A DNA stretch of 64,000 nucleotides from Verticillium longisporum (GCA_019188255.1 JAETXT010000001.1:8804001-8868000); one strand, 5' to 3'; shown: positions 11,321 to 23,423, counted from the stretch's first letter. Numbers and translations are program-made. The notes: generated by a model not told the origin, from the sequence alone.

Positions 11321-12820
11321 TCATGCCTCCCAAGGTTCAGTTTCCTCGTAGTGCATGAAGGCCTCCCTCCTCGTCAATAGAGGGCTCGTAGGCGTGATCC
11401 TGGTCCACTCATGTGCATCAAGGCAAGCTCTTCGAGCAGCCAGCACAGCCGGTCTCACTCTTTTGACTACTCCATCCTCATACGCATCTAACACAGCCCG
11501 CAGGTTCCCCTCGCCAGCTTCGAGGCACGGACTTACCTTCTCTGAGAAGTCGAGCACATCCAGAACTGCGTGGTTTGCACCCTCACCCCTGTCTGATTCA
11601 TTTCAAGTTCCCATTAGCATCGGATCGCATCACCCAAGACAGTCACAGAATAATGCGATGACTTACACATGGTCATGGCGTGGAAGGCATCACCCATGAG
11701 CACTACTCGGCCCGCGCTCCGCAGACCCTCACCAGGGACATAGTCCTGAAGCTCAAGCTGCTTGACCTCGGCGCTGGCTGCAACGCCCATGGCGATGGAA
11801 CGGAACGGCTCCGCCCATGATTGGGCGAAGGAGCCGATGAGGGCTCGCTTGGCATCTTCGTTCTCGGGAAAATCGAGGGGGGAGTCGCGGGACTGAAAAC
11901 CCGGTTGGTAGGGCCAGGACACCACAACCTGGCCGGTGTACATGGATACAGAGTTTGCCTTGTTGGACTGGGGTGTGTTTCCCGGGGCGTCGAGTACTAC
12001 ATGTAGAAGTTTGTTAGTTTCGGGGACCCCTGGAGAGTGCAGCAGGCCCACAGGGGGGGGTTGCGCCAAATTGCAAGGAACAGGGGGGCATGCGGTGCTG
12101 GGCATGTGACGAGGTATACGTACTGCTGAAGTACATGAAGTTGTTGTCTTGAGACGAGGTGGCCTGGAGGAAGAAGGGGTCGAGCGTCTTCATAGGAGCA
12201 ATCTCTTGCGCTGTATATTTGGCTGTGAAACCGAGAACGCGGATTGGAAGGTGGTATCCTTTGTATTGCTCAGGGAACACGGCGCGGCGGACGCGGGAGG
12301 TGCTGCCATCACAACCAACGACGATGCGACCAGTGGCCTCTGAACCATCGTCAAACTTGACAATGACGCGCTCGCCCTGTTCCTCAAAGGAGGAGAACGC
12401 CCTTGACCATTCGATCGGGATGTCCTCGGCGATCAGCTGGCGTAGACGTTCACGGGTGACGCGAATGCGCTGGGCCTCGGTGGCAGGCGGTGTGGCGGCT
12501 TCGAGTTTAGCTGTGGCCAGGTCGTAGAGAGGAAACCTGGATGTCTCTCCACGCTCGACCGCTTCACGGTCGACATATGTCTCTGGCAAACGCTGAACCA
12601 ACTTGTCGGGGGGAAGCGTGCGGATGGCGGGGGGAGACCAGTGCAAGGTCAAGCCCCAACCAACTCCACGAGTCGTGAAATCGGCATCGCGGTCAAAGAT
12701 GCGGAAGGGCACGGAGCGATGAAGGAGATGCTGAGCAAGAAGTAAGCCACTGATTCCAGCGCCGATGATGAGGACGGGATCATCGGAGCATCGTTGTGTC
12801 GGAGGATCTGGTGGTGCCAT
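11321..12820 (-). CDS. FAD-dependent monooxygenase (aromatic hydroxylase type)
   Basis: Three exons, 5' to 3': 12820-12124, 11996-11667, 11592-11321; 432 residues. It is a class A flavoprotein hydroxylase: GAGISGLLLAQHLL is the FAD dinucleotide fold near residue 20, CDGSTSRVRR is the DG motif, and GDAFHAMTMYRGEGANHAVLD is the GD motif, which is restored only when the second intron ends at the cag at 11593-11595. Family members hydroxylate small aromatic or polyketide substrates with NAD(P)H and oxygen. The in-frame ATG at 12871 would add 17 residues; MAPPDPPTQRC at 12820 is the more usual start. The gene converges on the SAT4-type gene, with 213 bp between their stops. A role in a small metabolic cluster with the transporter and membrane protein is conceivable but not shown. 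Confidence 0.85.
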
Positions 12821-14442
12821 TATCGGGCGTTCCCAGGCAGAGGCGTAACAATGTCGCTGCGCGGGGTACAAGGTCGGGAAGGCAGGTCAAGCTGAGAGGG
12901 CGAACAACTGGAAGCCACGAATGACAGGTGGCGTGCAGTGCAGACGGAGAACGTTTATGCAATGCTGCCCCTGAGTGCACCGCAGAAATGTAAGACGTTA
13001 ATGACGACCCTGAGGAAGGGCCGACAGCTCGGGCTGATCGTCCCTAGGTACCTCACCTGAAGTACCTACCTACCTTCCGAGGTATTTGTAGGCATCCCAA
13101 CTTCATCCTGCAGCCATCAAGGCCCTGCTTCACGACACGACAATTTGTATCGTCGACCCATCAGCATATGCACCATCGTCAAACTTTTGCCAGATACACC
13201 ACATTTCCGACCAACAATGTCTGACCCTTGTCGGCGGTGGCACAATGCGCGTTGGGCGGTTGGTCATGGTGGTCGCCAGGGAATGAGCGGCTGTACTTAC
13301 CTGATCAAAACCCTGGCGGGTGGTCCAGCGCCTGTCGTCCAAAAGAGGTGTGCTCCACCAACGAGCCTCTCGCTTGGCCATCGCTTGCCATCTGCCGATC
13401 AAATGCCGTTTCTAGCACGCTGTGGCGGCGCCTGTGCCGTATACGTCCTAGTCAGTCCATCACTGCAGGGGCCCCCTTGACCAGGACAGATCGCCGGGGC
13501 ATCCTCCCGGTAGGGTACTGTGGAATCAAACTTGCTCACCAGCCAGCCTTGCCCCTTACGATGGTTTGTCTTCAAGGAGCCTTGGGAGCATACCCATGGC
13601 GCCCGCAATGGGCCGAGCAACAGGGCCTGCACCTACATGTATGGCGATGGGATTTGGACAGCGGCATCTATCATCACTCACAATGATGTGAAGAGAAATC
13701 TTCTCACCAACAGTAACATCCACACGCCTATGCATGGTGATCCCCTTGGCCTCGGGTTCTGCTGCCGGCTTGCGGCAGCTATTTAATGCTGATTCGTGGC
13801 ATTCAGGGGTCACTGTACGGTAGGTGATGAAAAGGACCCCTGTCTGCATGCGCCGCGACCTGGTTCAGTTTGCGGCCTGTGGGCTTCGAGAATAGAATGA
13901 ACCGCCGGATCCGCAGCGTGCGACTTCCTCGCGATGTGAAATAAGGGTCGATGTCGTCTGCTGGACAGATTGGCTTGCGTGTCGTGGACGAAGTGGATGA
14001 CGCGATGGGCAGCAAACGCGACCAACATTTTGAGCTTTTGGCTCAAAGCTGCTCATCACAAGGCAAGGCACAATGAACAGCCTGACCTGTCTTCACTCGT
14101 CTCCGCGTTGCCCATGCAGTATCGAAGGCAATGCCGGTTGTCGGGTAGTCAGTCTTGTCGATAAACCTAAAACTGCTGATACTCCATTCATGAACGAAAC
14201 AATAAACGGCGTCAAAGATCCCCCCGTAGATGACATCGAACTTGTTATTTCCTCCATTTTTGCTTGATTGGCCTTCCCGACTTTGCTAAATTTCTTCTCC
14301 TGTCGCGATTCACTGCGCCCCTCAAAAGCAGGCTGCCTCGGGGGCTGCGATAATAAGCACGCAGGGCAAAATGGGAGTACTTGGCCGCGTACTTCATTCG
14401 CGGCAGAGAACGTTGACAAATTAGGTAATTAAAGTCTGCACT
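12821..14442. other. Gene-poor region, 1.6 kb
   Basis: Upstream flank of the FAD monooxygenase. Open frames near 13145-13850 have no domain, signal peptide or splice logic and are treated as chance. Around 13046-13095 there is a short cluster of tacctacc/aggtacct words of the kind also seen near 33.1 kb. Nothing else is recognised. Confidence 0.55.
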
Positions 14443-14646
14443 TGTCAGAGCGTTGGTTAGAGCAGAGTGAATAGGTCATCCACACGTGGTCCGCAGCAGA
14501 TAGAAGATAGGTAGGGGGTCGGAATACATCTGAATTCTGGCCCTCCGCAGTCTGGAGGGCCCTCCGCAGCCTATATATACGTTTCTCGTAGCCCTTTGCC
14601 CCTAACCGACCCCCTGCTTGGCGACTCCGCAGGGGAACCCGCAGAT
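14443..14646 (+). repeat. Dispersed repeat, copy A (solo-LTR-like)
   Basis: About 204 bp, clearly related to 44051-44256 and 60222-60443 in the same orientation. It starts tgtcagagcg and contains the shared words agcagagtgaa, catctgaattctggccctcc and an internal imperfect palindrome ccctccgcag-tctggagggccctccgcag. A TATA-like tatatata follows, then acgtttctcgtagccc and ctccgcaggg. The end is less well defined than in the other copies. Termini of the type TGTCAG...CTGACA, an internal TATA box and the size fit a solo long terminal repeat, but no retrotransposon interior is present, so this is an inference. Confidence 0.75.
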
Positions 14647-14997
14647 CTGCCCGTCCTGTACCAGCTCACTATAGTAGCGGCTCCAGAGCTCTTCATTCGG
14701 GCGGATGTCGAATGCCACCGCAGCTCCCGGCACCCTTGGATAAATTTGGTGTTCCTGAGTGAAATTCTTCGCATAGACAGCTAGCCGCTCAATGGCGTTT
14801 GCGATGGCCTCATCGGAACCGGGCGTATATAAAGTGCGGAAGATAGCATAGCCCCAACAGTAAGGGTAGTCGTGGCTGTTGTCGTGTTCTGTGATATGTC
14901 GCAAGGCGTCACGGGACATACGAGTTGACTTTAAGTCCCCCGGGCAACGAGGTTCTGGGCAGGCCGCTGCCAGGTCAATCGGTGAGAATCTTGTCAT
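14602..14997 (-). pseudogene. Truncated conserved fungal protein, 3' end replaced by repeat copy A
   Basis: Open frame of 131 residues. Residues about 40-115 look like a genuine, constrained protein: DYPYCWGYAIFRTLYTPGSDEA, AIERLAVYA, and FDIRPNEELWSRYYSELVQD. This resembles an uncharacterised fungal family, recalled from memory, in which a WGY-IFRT-YTPGSDE motif is followed by a much longer C-terminal part. Here the reading frame runs into repeat copy A right after ELVQDGQ and stops within 16 residues. The likely reading is a gene cut off by an insertion or rearrangement at the repeat. Whether it is still expressed as a short protein is unknown. Function unknown. Confidence 0.5.
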
Positions 14998-17551
14998 GGA
15001 ATTGCCGATTTGAATGACTCGACTGTGTCGCTGTGGAAATCAGATTATGGGTGGAAAAGGTCTTCGCTGTTGCCGCAAAATGAAAAGGGCGGGGGAGTTA
15101 GACGATGAAGGTAAGCTGTATGTGAGTGATGGACAAATTTATAAATAAGCGCTAACATGCTTGTAACCCCTTGTATCTCGAACCCTTGAGTCCAGGCTAT
15201 AAGCAATGACTATAAGACCAGCCTTTGATTATTGTTGTTTCACACTACGGCCTGGCCACACAGGCGTGGAAGCCGCTTGAAGTCCCAGCACCATTACGAT
15301 CACAACAGCCAGCCAGATCATCATAGAGCATCGTCAATCACTAAGGTATTCATAGAAGTCGCACAACGCGCAATCACATTGCAAATGAAATTAACAAGAC
15401 GATATACAGCCGAGTTGACGCTGCTATAGTTGCAGCACAGCTTATACTTGCCCCAGGGTTTTGTCAAAGGGAAAGACGCTGCCCTCAATGTTTCGGGTCG
15501 TCAACATTGCTTCTAGTGACTGTACCTTGTACGTTAACCGCGTTCTGCCGTAGAATCTCAGTGTCGGTTCGGCGTTGACGTAGGAAAGGAATGTAATACC
15601 CACGGAGTTTTGTACATGAAATATCACGCGCAGATAAGTCAACAGCCCATTTGACAGTCTTCAAAGGATCTAGTTGAGCCGGTGATCATGTTTGCGGTTG
15701 GCTAATTTTGGCCACACTACTAGTAGGTGACACAAACTAACTAAGATGCTACTTGTCGACGCCTAGCAGGGCATTTGACGAAGACGTGGTATAAATTCAC
15801 AAGAAAGGAGGTAAATGGCTCCGTCAGTCAATAAATATTTACTACCTTACTGTGCTGTGACTAGTAAGCTTAGTAACCTATAACGAATAGTCAATTACCT
15901 ACCTACTCAGCATCTACACTCCACCTCTGATTTCCACATAACCGACCATATCTTTCTTCGCCGATTTCGCCCCCCAAGCCCAACACGCATTACCCTTCAT
16001 GGCTGCTATTAGGCTCGTCGGCCTTGACCGGCAACGTAACCGCATGCCAGTACATTCATGCCCATGCAGCTCAGAAGCTTTGCCTTCAGGCTTGCTTCAG
16101 CCCTCCTCTCACTTCAACTGCCAACCTGCTGCCACGTTAGCGTTAACATGCTGATAGTCACATCTTGCGCTCTTTATTTTAACCATGAGCACAATCATCA
16201 TTAGAGACCCCGCCCTACATGTCGAATTTTGAGCCGATGTTCTGGCACCACACGGGGTGCCAGCGTAGTGACCTCGACCACCTGGACAGAACTCTGCCCC
16301 TTTTCTCTGTGGAGATCCTGACCGAGCCTTTGTCAAGCGTTAGGAGTTGTCAAGGCTCTTCGAAGTATCCTAACGACTGCTCATTCAACTGCCATTCGAG
16401 CCGATTCGATGGTTGGCAAGGCCGATACACTGTTCTCCTTTGCAACTGACAGCGTCGTGTCTTCGCTAAGTGGTCGACTCATGCTAACCTCTGACACTTT
16501 GCTTATTCGTTTTCACCATAACACAAGAACCTTCTTTTGTCCCAAGTGGACATGGCCAGTTGAACATAGTGTATGGGCCTGGCTCTGTCTCCGCACCACT
16601 GATCAGCTGCCTATCATCTGCATTACCCAGACTTGCCTCTCCAGCGGACCATCAATCTGCTTGGCTGTTGCCCCTCTCATGTCCGTCAGCACCAGATCGT
16701 CCGCTCATACTTCGCCTATCCAGGTGTGCAAGTCGGATCTCCCTTCGCTTCCGATGGACTGAGGTCAGCCATACAACCATAACACTGACCTGGCGAATTT
16801 CACGCATGGTCACCCGGAAAGCCGATGTGCCTTTCTGTCATTTCACGGTCTTCGATGACCTAGACTTTGGAAGCTCTTCTGCGGTGAGACGTTCATCGGC
16901 TGGACAACAATCTACGTGCAGTGTCTGGAGCATACCTTGCAAGCGTTCTTCCGACCACCTACATCACCGAAAGTTTGCCACAAGCTCTTACTAAGCATCA
17001 TCACTCCAAGTACTTCTTTTTGGATTCGGCGGGCATTTTCAGAAGAGGCAGCTCAAAATTTCATGCATACGGAATCAAGGGTTTCTTCCCGTCAAGGTAC
17101 TATTGAAACGACGCAGTCATGGTGGCGTAAATTTGGCTTTTGCGAGACGGATCTCGACATTCGACAGATTAACCGCGTTGCGGAATTGCGATGTTCATTC
17201 TACTCAAAGTCACGTTGGTCAGGGTTCTCTCAGCGCATCCCAGAGATACATGATAAGGGGTTGAACTATCTGACGTTCGACGTGTTCCGGTCTACCCGCC
17301 TGAGGATATCAACCCTCATGGCGTGCTGGTGCTCCAATGCCACCATAATTACCAGGTGCACCCATCAGCAGCACGCTCGAACAAATGAAACAATAACAGA
17401 TGAGCCTGTCGCTTCTGCCAAAACACAAGCAAAGCGAAAGCAAGCTTGAGGCCAGGGATGGCCGATGTCGACCGTCAGGACGCCACCAGACCACGCCATC
17501 CTCATTCGTTTTTCCACCTTCTCCTCAACGCTGCCTGTTCGGCTGTCCCCA
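14998..17551. other. Gene-poor region, 2.5 kb
   Basis: No convincing gene. The part from about 15120 to 15900 looks richer in A+T than its surroundings. From 15900 to 17450 the plus strand is pyrimidine-rich with several mid-size open frames (one of 177 codons at 16916-17449) that lack domains and have no clear intron pattern. It lies 3' of the leftward gene beginning at 19356. Confidence 0.5.
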
Positions 17552-19356
17552 TCATATGCGCAATTGATTCACATCGGATATACTCCGATGTCTTTTGTGG
17601 CCAAGTCCATGTTCGTTCGAAGCCTTCCGCTTCTGAGACGCAGTCTCCAAGGGGCTGCGCGACATATCTTGCATCTGACGTTTTTGGCGTCGCATGGGCG
17701 TCAACGGAGCCGCCGCCGTCTCGAAACGGTCCGATTTGATGCCTCTCAGTGCTGTGTAATTGTACGGGCTGCTGAATGCCAAGGAATCTTGGGTCGCCTT
17801 CTCACTCAGAATGAGACGCTGATTGATTTGGTCCCGACGGAAAGCGCCGACATTGCTGGCATTGACATGCGACAACAAATCGCCCTCGCTTGAGGCGGTT
17901 GTGGGTCGGGCAGGGGTCGAGGCCAAAGCATCGCTTCGACACCAATCATCGTCATCATCATCGTCGGCGTGCGATCCAGCATCGAATGTGATGAAGTCGT
18001 CGATGTCCAAGCTCCTCTCGGCTTCGTCTTCGCCTTCTGGCCCCATGTCTGAACTTTCGTCCGCTGTGTTGGGCTCGGAGGGGAAAGGGAAGAAGGCCTC
18101 TGCAGGCCCCATGGCCTGGGTGTTCATCAAGTCCCCAAAACCAGCGTTTGAAGAAAACATGGCGCTCATCATAATGTGCGCGGAGCTCCCCAGCATGGGC
18201 GAAGACTGCACACCGTACGCGGGCAGATTAAACTGCTCTGGAGATAGGTCAAGGTGTCGACGACGATGTGGAGTGAAGATCATCATCTTCCTCGAAATGG
18301 GGTTTACAACCGCAATCGGTTTCCTATCCGAGCTGTCCAAATTAAAGCGCCCGACTCGCGGCTGACCACGGCGTCCTTTAATTGGCTCACCTGTGTCAGA
18401 CTCATCCGACTGGTCCACGGGTGATGGCCGACGCTGCTTGCGCCGCACAGGAGGGATGGGAACATCATCGTCTTCTTCGGTTGTGTCACCATCCGCTGGA
18501 GTGCTAACATTAGCATACTGGGCTGCTGGGACACTGTTATGAGAAAGAACTCACTCTCATAGCCGTCCAATTCCAGCTCCTCCTCGACAACTGCTCTAGC
18601 AGCTTGCTCAAGGATCTCTGGGGCATCTTGAAGAGGGAAGGGTGTGGCGACCGGGGTGTTGTCATCTTCCAGTTCCTGGATGATCGCTTCGACCTCCGAG
18701 TCAGCACTAGCGTTGTACTCGTACACGCCATGGAAGTCCCAGTAGGAGCCAGAATGGGAGGAGCTGTTGTCGTCGTCATCCTGCTCGATCTCGCGGCGGA
18801 AGGACGGGTCTAGTGTGTTTTGGTCGACAAAAAGGTCTGGGAAGAAGTCGGCGTGGTCATCCTCAGTCTCAGTCGAGTCCGAATCACTCGAGGGCACGTC
18901 GACGAAGCGGACGTGGCGCTCATGGGCGGCGCGGTGCGGTGTCGCATGGTTGTCAGAGCTGACAGTTTCATCAACCTCAGAAACGATACCGTCCCAGCTA
19001 CCGCCGTCATCCACATCAGCGTCTGCATTCTCATCGTCCTCGTCTTCCTCGTCGTCTTCATCCTCGTCATCCTCTTCTTCTGGATCTACACTTGCTGGTA
19101 CCACCACTGCTTGCGGACTTTGTGGCCGAGGGGAACTGGCGTTGCTGGGGTGCAGCACACGAGTGATGATATGCTCCTCCTCAGCCGCATCAACATCCTC
19201 CTCATCGTTATCCTCAGAGTCGCTGATGTCCTCGACGGCAGAGTAGCCACCATCTTCGTCTGAAAGGTCGAAGGAGGAGGAAGAGGTGACTGAACTGCGA
19301 CGCCGGGCGACCTTGCGGGGGCCGGAAGGGAACTTTTGACGAATATTGCGAGACAT
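17552..19356 (-). CDS. Acidic nuclear protein resembling CRF1/IFH1-type coregulators of ribosomal protein genes
   Basis: Two exons, 5' to 3': 19356-18555 and 18495-17552; 581 residues. The N-terminal third is strongly acidic, with a run of Glu and Asp around residues 90-115. A conserved-looking block follows near residues 145-200: ERHVRFVDVPSSDSDSTE, then DFFPDLFVDQNTLDPSFRREIE and SGSYWDFHGVYE. The FPDLFV-x-LDPSFRREIE block resembles what I recall of the CRF1 domain shared by yeast Crf1 and Ifh1, partners of Fhl1 that link TOR signalling to ribosomal protein genes. The C-half has VRRKQRRPSP, a second acidic patch and a basic tail with QKRKAS and HKRHRS that could serve nuclear import. Assignment to CRF1 is from memory of the motif and moderate at best. 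The neighbouring ribosome-biogenesis genes fit the idea. Confidence 0.55.
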
Positions 19357-21645
19357 GATGGAAGGTACTGTGGTTTGAGCGGGGCGAGGCGTGCAAGTTG
19401 AAGATTGTGGTTTGCAGTGCGGGGGTTTTTGTTAAGGGGCGGTGAAGTGGGGTGGATGAGAGGTTGTGAATAGACTGAACGCTTGTCGAGTAGCTGTTGT
19501 GTATCGAAAGCAGGAAAATTTCTTGTATAGTTGTTTCCGAGAAAGAGAGGGAGAGGAAATGGGAGTCGTGGGCGAGAAGGGGTGGGGGTGGGGGATTTGT
19601 CGAGGTTGAGGTAGTTGGTTTGCGTTGCCCCAGGCGTGTCGGGCAGGGTCGCGATAGTGTTGGTGTGTCTAGTAGCAGGCGCGTGCGCAGGATATGATGT
19701 CGTCCTTTTTGGCGGACTCCAAGCAGTGAAGGCCTGGCTGGAACTTTTCTTCGAAAACTGAGGGTTGTTGAATGTCTCGATGTGCTGGTGGACTGGAGGA
19801 GACGCCGTACCCCGGATGGGAGCGGGGAGGACGCCTCCCGCCAGTGGGAGTTCACAGCTCAGCGACGGCGGACATGGTTTTCGAGAAGAGTTCTGTGTTT
19901 TGTATGTTCTGTTAAGGGGGGTAGAATGTTGTTAATTATTGACTTGGGGGTCTGGTCTGTGAAATTTTGAGAATTGGCTACAGGAAAGAGAGGAAGGAAG
20001 GAAGAGACGACGTTCGACTTGGACGCCGAAACTTTTTCCAGCGACCCGGTGGGGGTGCGGTGGTCCGTGCATTCGAGTGCGATTTCGAGCCAGTGAGCAG
20101 ACAAGCAAGCAAGCAAGCGGGTAAGCCTGGCAAGGTACCTTAGGGGTGGATGGTGCTGCGGCTCCAGTGAGCTTGATGGTGGTGCAGTGGCTTGGGTTGG
20201 ATGGCAAGCGGGTTGCAAAAAAAATGAGACGTACCAGATCCCTCCCCCATAACCATTCCTTCTACCCAGCTATTCAGCTATACATTTCTACAACGACTCC
20301 AGAGCTTCAGTCTAGGCGAAAAGCCTTTCTTTAAAATAGTGTACATTATACTGATCTATAAACTCAATAGTCACTATAATCCTAGATCTTGTAGGTGTCT
20401 CGTAGTAGTGTTGTGCAGTTATTCTAGGTAGAGGGGCTGGGGTGAAGCATTCAGTACGTCTCATTTTTTTTGCAACCCGCTTGGATGGGTTCAGTGCCAG
20501 ATGGCATTTTGGAGGTGGCACTTTGGCGCTAAGCTGTGGTGGGGTTGGGCAGGGGAGGAGCGTCACCGCTACTTGCCGTGGGGCGGGGTGCGTCGTGGGC
20601 GTCTTATTGGGTGGAAAGGGATGGAGAATGGATTTTTCCCTGCAGCAGATTGTCTGTTCTCACTTTTTTTTTTTCTCGCGCTCGCTGTCCTGCCTAGGGG
20701 CACGGGCTCTTTCGTACGATTTTGAGTGGAGGCGATGATGCTACTGGGCTTGCTGGCCGCTGCAGGCTACGATGGATTGCAACGCTGGCACATTTCAAGG
20801 TGCATGATATATAGACGGGCTTGATTGGGAGACGGCATTAGGCTCCGACGTGTCTTTTTCTGTCGATGAATGTCTTTCACTTTGTCCCGCTAACTACTGC
20901 TCAGCACAGTAGGAGACCTACCTTGAGGCTCTGTTGTGAGCAAGCTGGCTGACCCCTCGGGATCGCATCTTCATATGACGTACTGGCAGGGGCCGTGACC
21001 CAGATTGTGGATGGCATGGATGGCATGGATCACAGGATCGAGGCTACGATGACGGTCAAGAGGTGGTCTGTGGGCTCATTGCCTGTATCCTACTTCGTGC
21101 AGGATTTCTCAGACATTTCAATGTGTACATGTGACACGAAATAGCTTAGAGGAGCTGAAATGTACCTTATCTTCGGCCAGGAGTCACAATTAGTACTGAA
21201 TACGGCTTGGTGGCCCCTTTGCCATTGGTGCTGGTTTCTGAGTCACGACAGTGCCAATGAGCTGTCTCCACCTTCCGTTGGTTGGCGTGGGTAGACTCGA
21301 GCGACTCTCATGATCCTAGGGTTACATTGTCTTTATCAAACCTATCAGACTCTGACAGGTTCTTTCAAACTCGAGATGAAAGTTTTCTTGACCGCAGGAG
21401 TCGAAGACTAGGCACTGCAGCTTGAGTCGGGGTTCGTAGCGGATCGCGTGGTCCAAACGCCGCTTATAATGTGGAGGCGTTGACGGGCTTCGGAGACGTC
21501 CGGCGCTCGCTCAGGCCTTCTGTCGAACACGAGATCTTGAATTGAGAGGCGAGGACAACAAAACGGATGGTTTGATGGTACGCTCAAAGAATAGATAGAC
21601 TACACGAGAAGACGAGAAGCGATGTCACGATGCCAGACGGTGTAA
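19357..21645. other. Intergenic, 2.3 kb, containing a MITE
   Basis: 5' flank of the CRF1-like gene (19357 onward) and 3' flank of SSF1. Open frames overlapping 19214-20218 on the minus strand read into the leader and promoter of the CRF1-like gene and show no domain. The MITE at 20205-20483 is listed separately. At 21009-21030 the 8-base unit ggcatgga is tandemly repeated. Nothing else is recognised. Confidence 0.6.
20205..20483. mobile_element. MITE with perfect 30-bp terminal inverted repeats
   Basis: Non-autonomous DNA element of 279 bp. The left end (20205-20234) and the right end (20454-20483) are exact reverse complements over 30 bp. Each begins caagcgggttgc, followed by eight A residues and tgagacgtac. 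A 5-bp direct repeat GATGG flanks it (20200-20204 and 20484-20488), which looks like a target-site duplication. The interior of about 220 bp has no coding capacity and is richer in A+T than the flanks. Perfect inverted repeats imply a recent insertion. The autonomous partner is not in the window, so the superfamily is unknown. It lies about 850 bp upstream of the CRF1-like gene start. Confidence 0.88.
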
Positions 21646-23101
21646 TCAACCGTTGGCGATCTCCTCTTCCTCATCTTCCCACTCGCCGTTCTCCTCGGCC
21701 TTCTCGTTGACCTGCATCTCGCCATCACCCTCGAGGCCCTCGCTATCAAACTCGTAGTCATCATAATCTTCCATGTCCTCGTCCTCATCCTCATCCTCAT
21801 CCTCATCATCACCTCCGGCCCCGCCATTGGCCTTCTTAGCCGCCTTCTTGCTCTCAATATTGGCTTTTTGCTCCTTGCGCCGGGCCTCTTTGTCAGCTTT
21901 CCTCTTCTCCCAACGTTGATCGAGCTCCTGCTCCTCAGCGCGGCTCTTTTGCACATATTCATGCCACATCGGCTTGCCAGAGCACAAACCCTCCTCCACC
22001 TTGGTCAGTCGCAGGCGCATCCTCGGCCCGAGCTCAACAAGCTTAACAGCACGGCGCTCGACGCCCTCGTCGTTGTCTTCTTGGTCCTCGAAATCGTCGG
22101 CCGCAGTCGCCGCCGTCGCCGTTTTGGGCTTGCCGGCAGAAAGTTTCTTGGGGTTCCGTTCGAGTACCTCAATCTCGGCGTCTGTGTCGACTTCGCTGCC
22201 GCTCGTGCCGCCATCCGTCATGTAGCCGTTGCCGTGATCGCCGCCAATCATGTAATCGGCAATGTCCTCAAGCTTGCCGAGATTGGGCACGCCGCCCTTC
22301 TGGCGGGTGCCGCCTGTCTTGCCGGCCACGAGCCTCTCGGCGGCGTTGAGGCGCTTCAGCGGCTTGGACAGGCCAGTAGCGCGCGTTGTGATGGCGTAGT
22401 GACGGAAATTAAGGATGAAGCAGCCCTCATTCTCCGGGTCGATCTCTCGGTTCAATAGGAGGACACGGCGGATGGTTTTGAGGGAGGTCGACTGCGGGTT
22501 GATGGGGGGAAATAGGGACTGGAACACGGTCGTGGCAAGGGATTCGAGGTGCTTGGGAACGGCCGACTTGGAGGTGGCGTTAGGAGCGGAGAAGTTGTTC
22601 ATGACGAGCTGGCTCAATTAGCTGGGGTGCGCTGATGCTGCGCAAGGGCAGAGGGGATGAAAGACTCACCAGAGGCGGTGTGACAGCGTCGTTGCCAAAG
22701 CCTTTGGGATGCCTCTGCGCACGCTGGACATCCTTGCAGAGGGAATACTGTTCGACGCGAAAGTGCATTGTCGGACCGCGCGGCGTAAGGCCGATGCGCA
22801 GGTTGGTGTTGCCGCTCTCTGACCTTGAGAAGAGGAGGAAATGGGTGACGCCAAGGGGTCCAGCCATGACGATGTAGTCCTTGAGTTTGTTGGAGCGACG
22901 CTCCTTGAGGCGTGACGCGGTTCCAGGTTCCATGACCTTGCGGACGTCGGCAGCCAGCTGGGAGACGCTGGAGCCAACCTCACCCGCACCGATACGGATG
23001 ACCATGGACTTGGGGTCGCTGATGGTAGCATGGCCCGGCGCGGCTGTCTCGGGGTTATTGGCGCCCAGATGGGTCTTCTTCTTGGTACGGCGACGCGCCA
23101 T
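21646..23101 (-). CDS. SSF1: Ribosome biogenesis protein SSF1/SSF2 (Brix domain, PPAN family)
   Basis: Nucleolar factor for 27S pre-rRNA processing and 60S subunit assembly. Two exons, 5' to 3': 23101-22670 and 22608-21646; 464 residues. The N-terminus MARRRTKKKTH and the Brix domain that follows (about residues 28-270) are close to the family: PKSMVIRIGAGEVGSSVSQL, VMEPGTASRLKERR, GPLGVTHFLLFSRSESGNTN, RGPTMHFRVEQYSLCKDVQ, and NEGCFILNFRHYAI. The intron interrupts TPPL-LVMNNF and uses acceptor cag at 22609-22611. After the Brix domain come a charged helix (about 355-410) and a C-terminal acidic tail with a run of alternating Glu and Asp. The start is fixed by the MARRRTK sequence. It is transcribed divergently from RRP3. 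Confidence 0.93.
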
Positions 23102-23423
23102 TGTAAAGATTGGCGTGTCGTCAGGCGATCAAACTCGTGTAGGGTAGTCAACAGACGAGCTGTCTGTGATGAACCCTTTTGCAAGGCTGGTAGAAGGAGA
23201 AGGGCAATGGGTCGGTGTTGCAAAAAACTTTCGAGGGGCCTGTTCCGATAAGGACCCATAAAATGCGTTATCGGAAGCTCTTTGCAGGGTTCCCCCATTC
23301 ATGACCCTTGGAGCCCCGCTGAAAATATTCCAGAGTGCCTTCTGACATTGATCTGCTTGTCACCTTGGATGACTTTTTGCTTCCCCGCTGGTCATGAGAC
23401 TCGTTAGGATATAACCACCCAAC
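23102..23423. promoter_or_regulatory. Shared divergent promoter of SSF1 and RRP3
   Basis: The 322 bp between the two start codons must carry both promoters and both leaders. The genes act in the same pathway, so co-regulation from a common region is plausible. No specific factor site is claimed. Confidence 0.5.

Noticed and set aside
13228..13686. 152-codon plus-strand open frame
   Set aside because: Begins at a non-ATG codon in the supplied frame, overlaps frames on both strands and shows no family signal.
16916..17449. 177-codon plus-strand open frame
   Set aside because: No domain, no signal peptide, odd composition; the surrounding strand is pyrimidine-rich and the frame has no splice partner.
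19214..20218. Long minus-strand open frames upstream of the CRF1-like gene
   Set aside because: They overlap each other in different frames, include leader sequence and show no domain.
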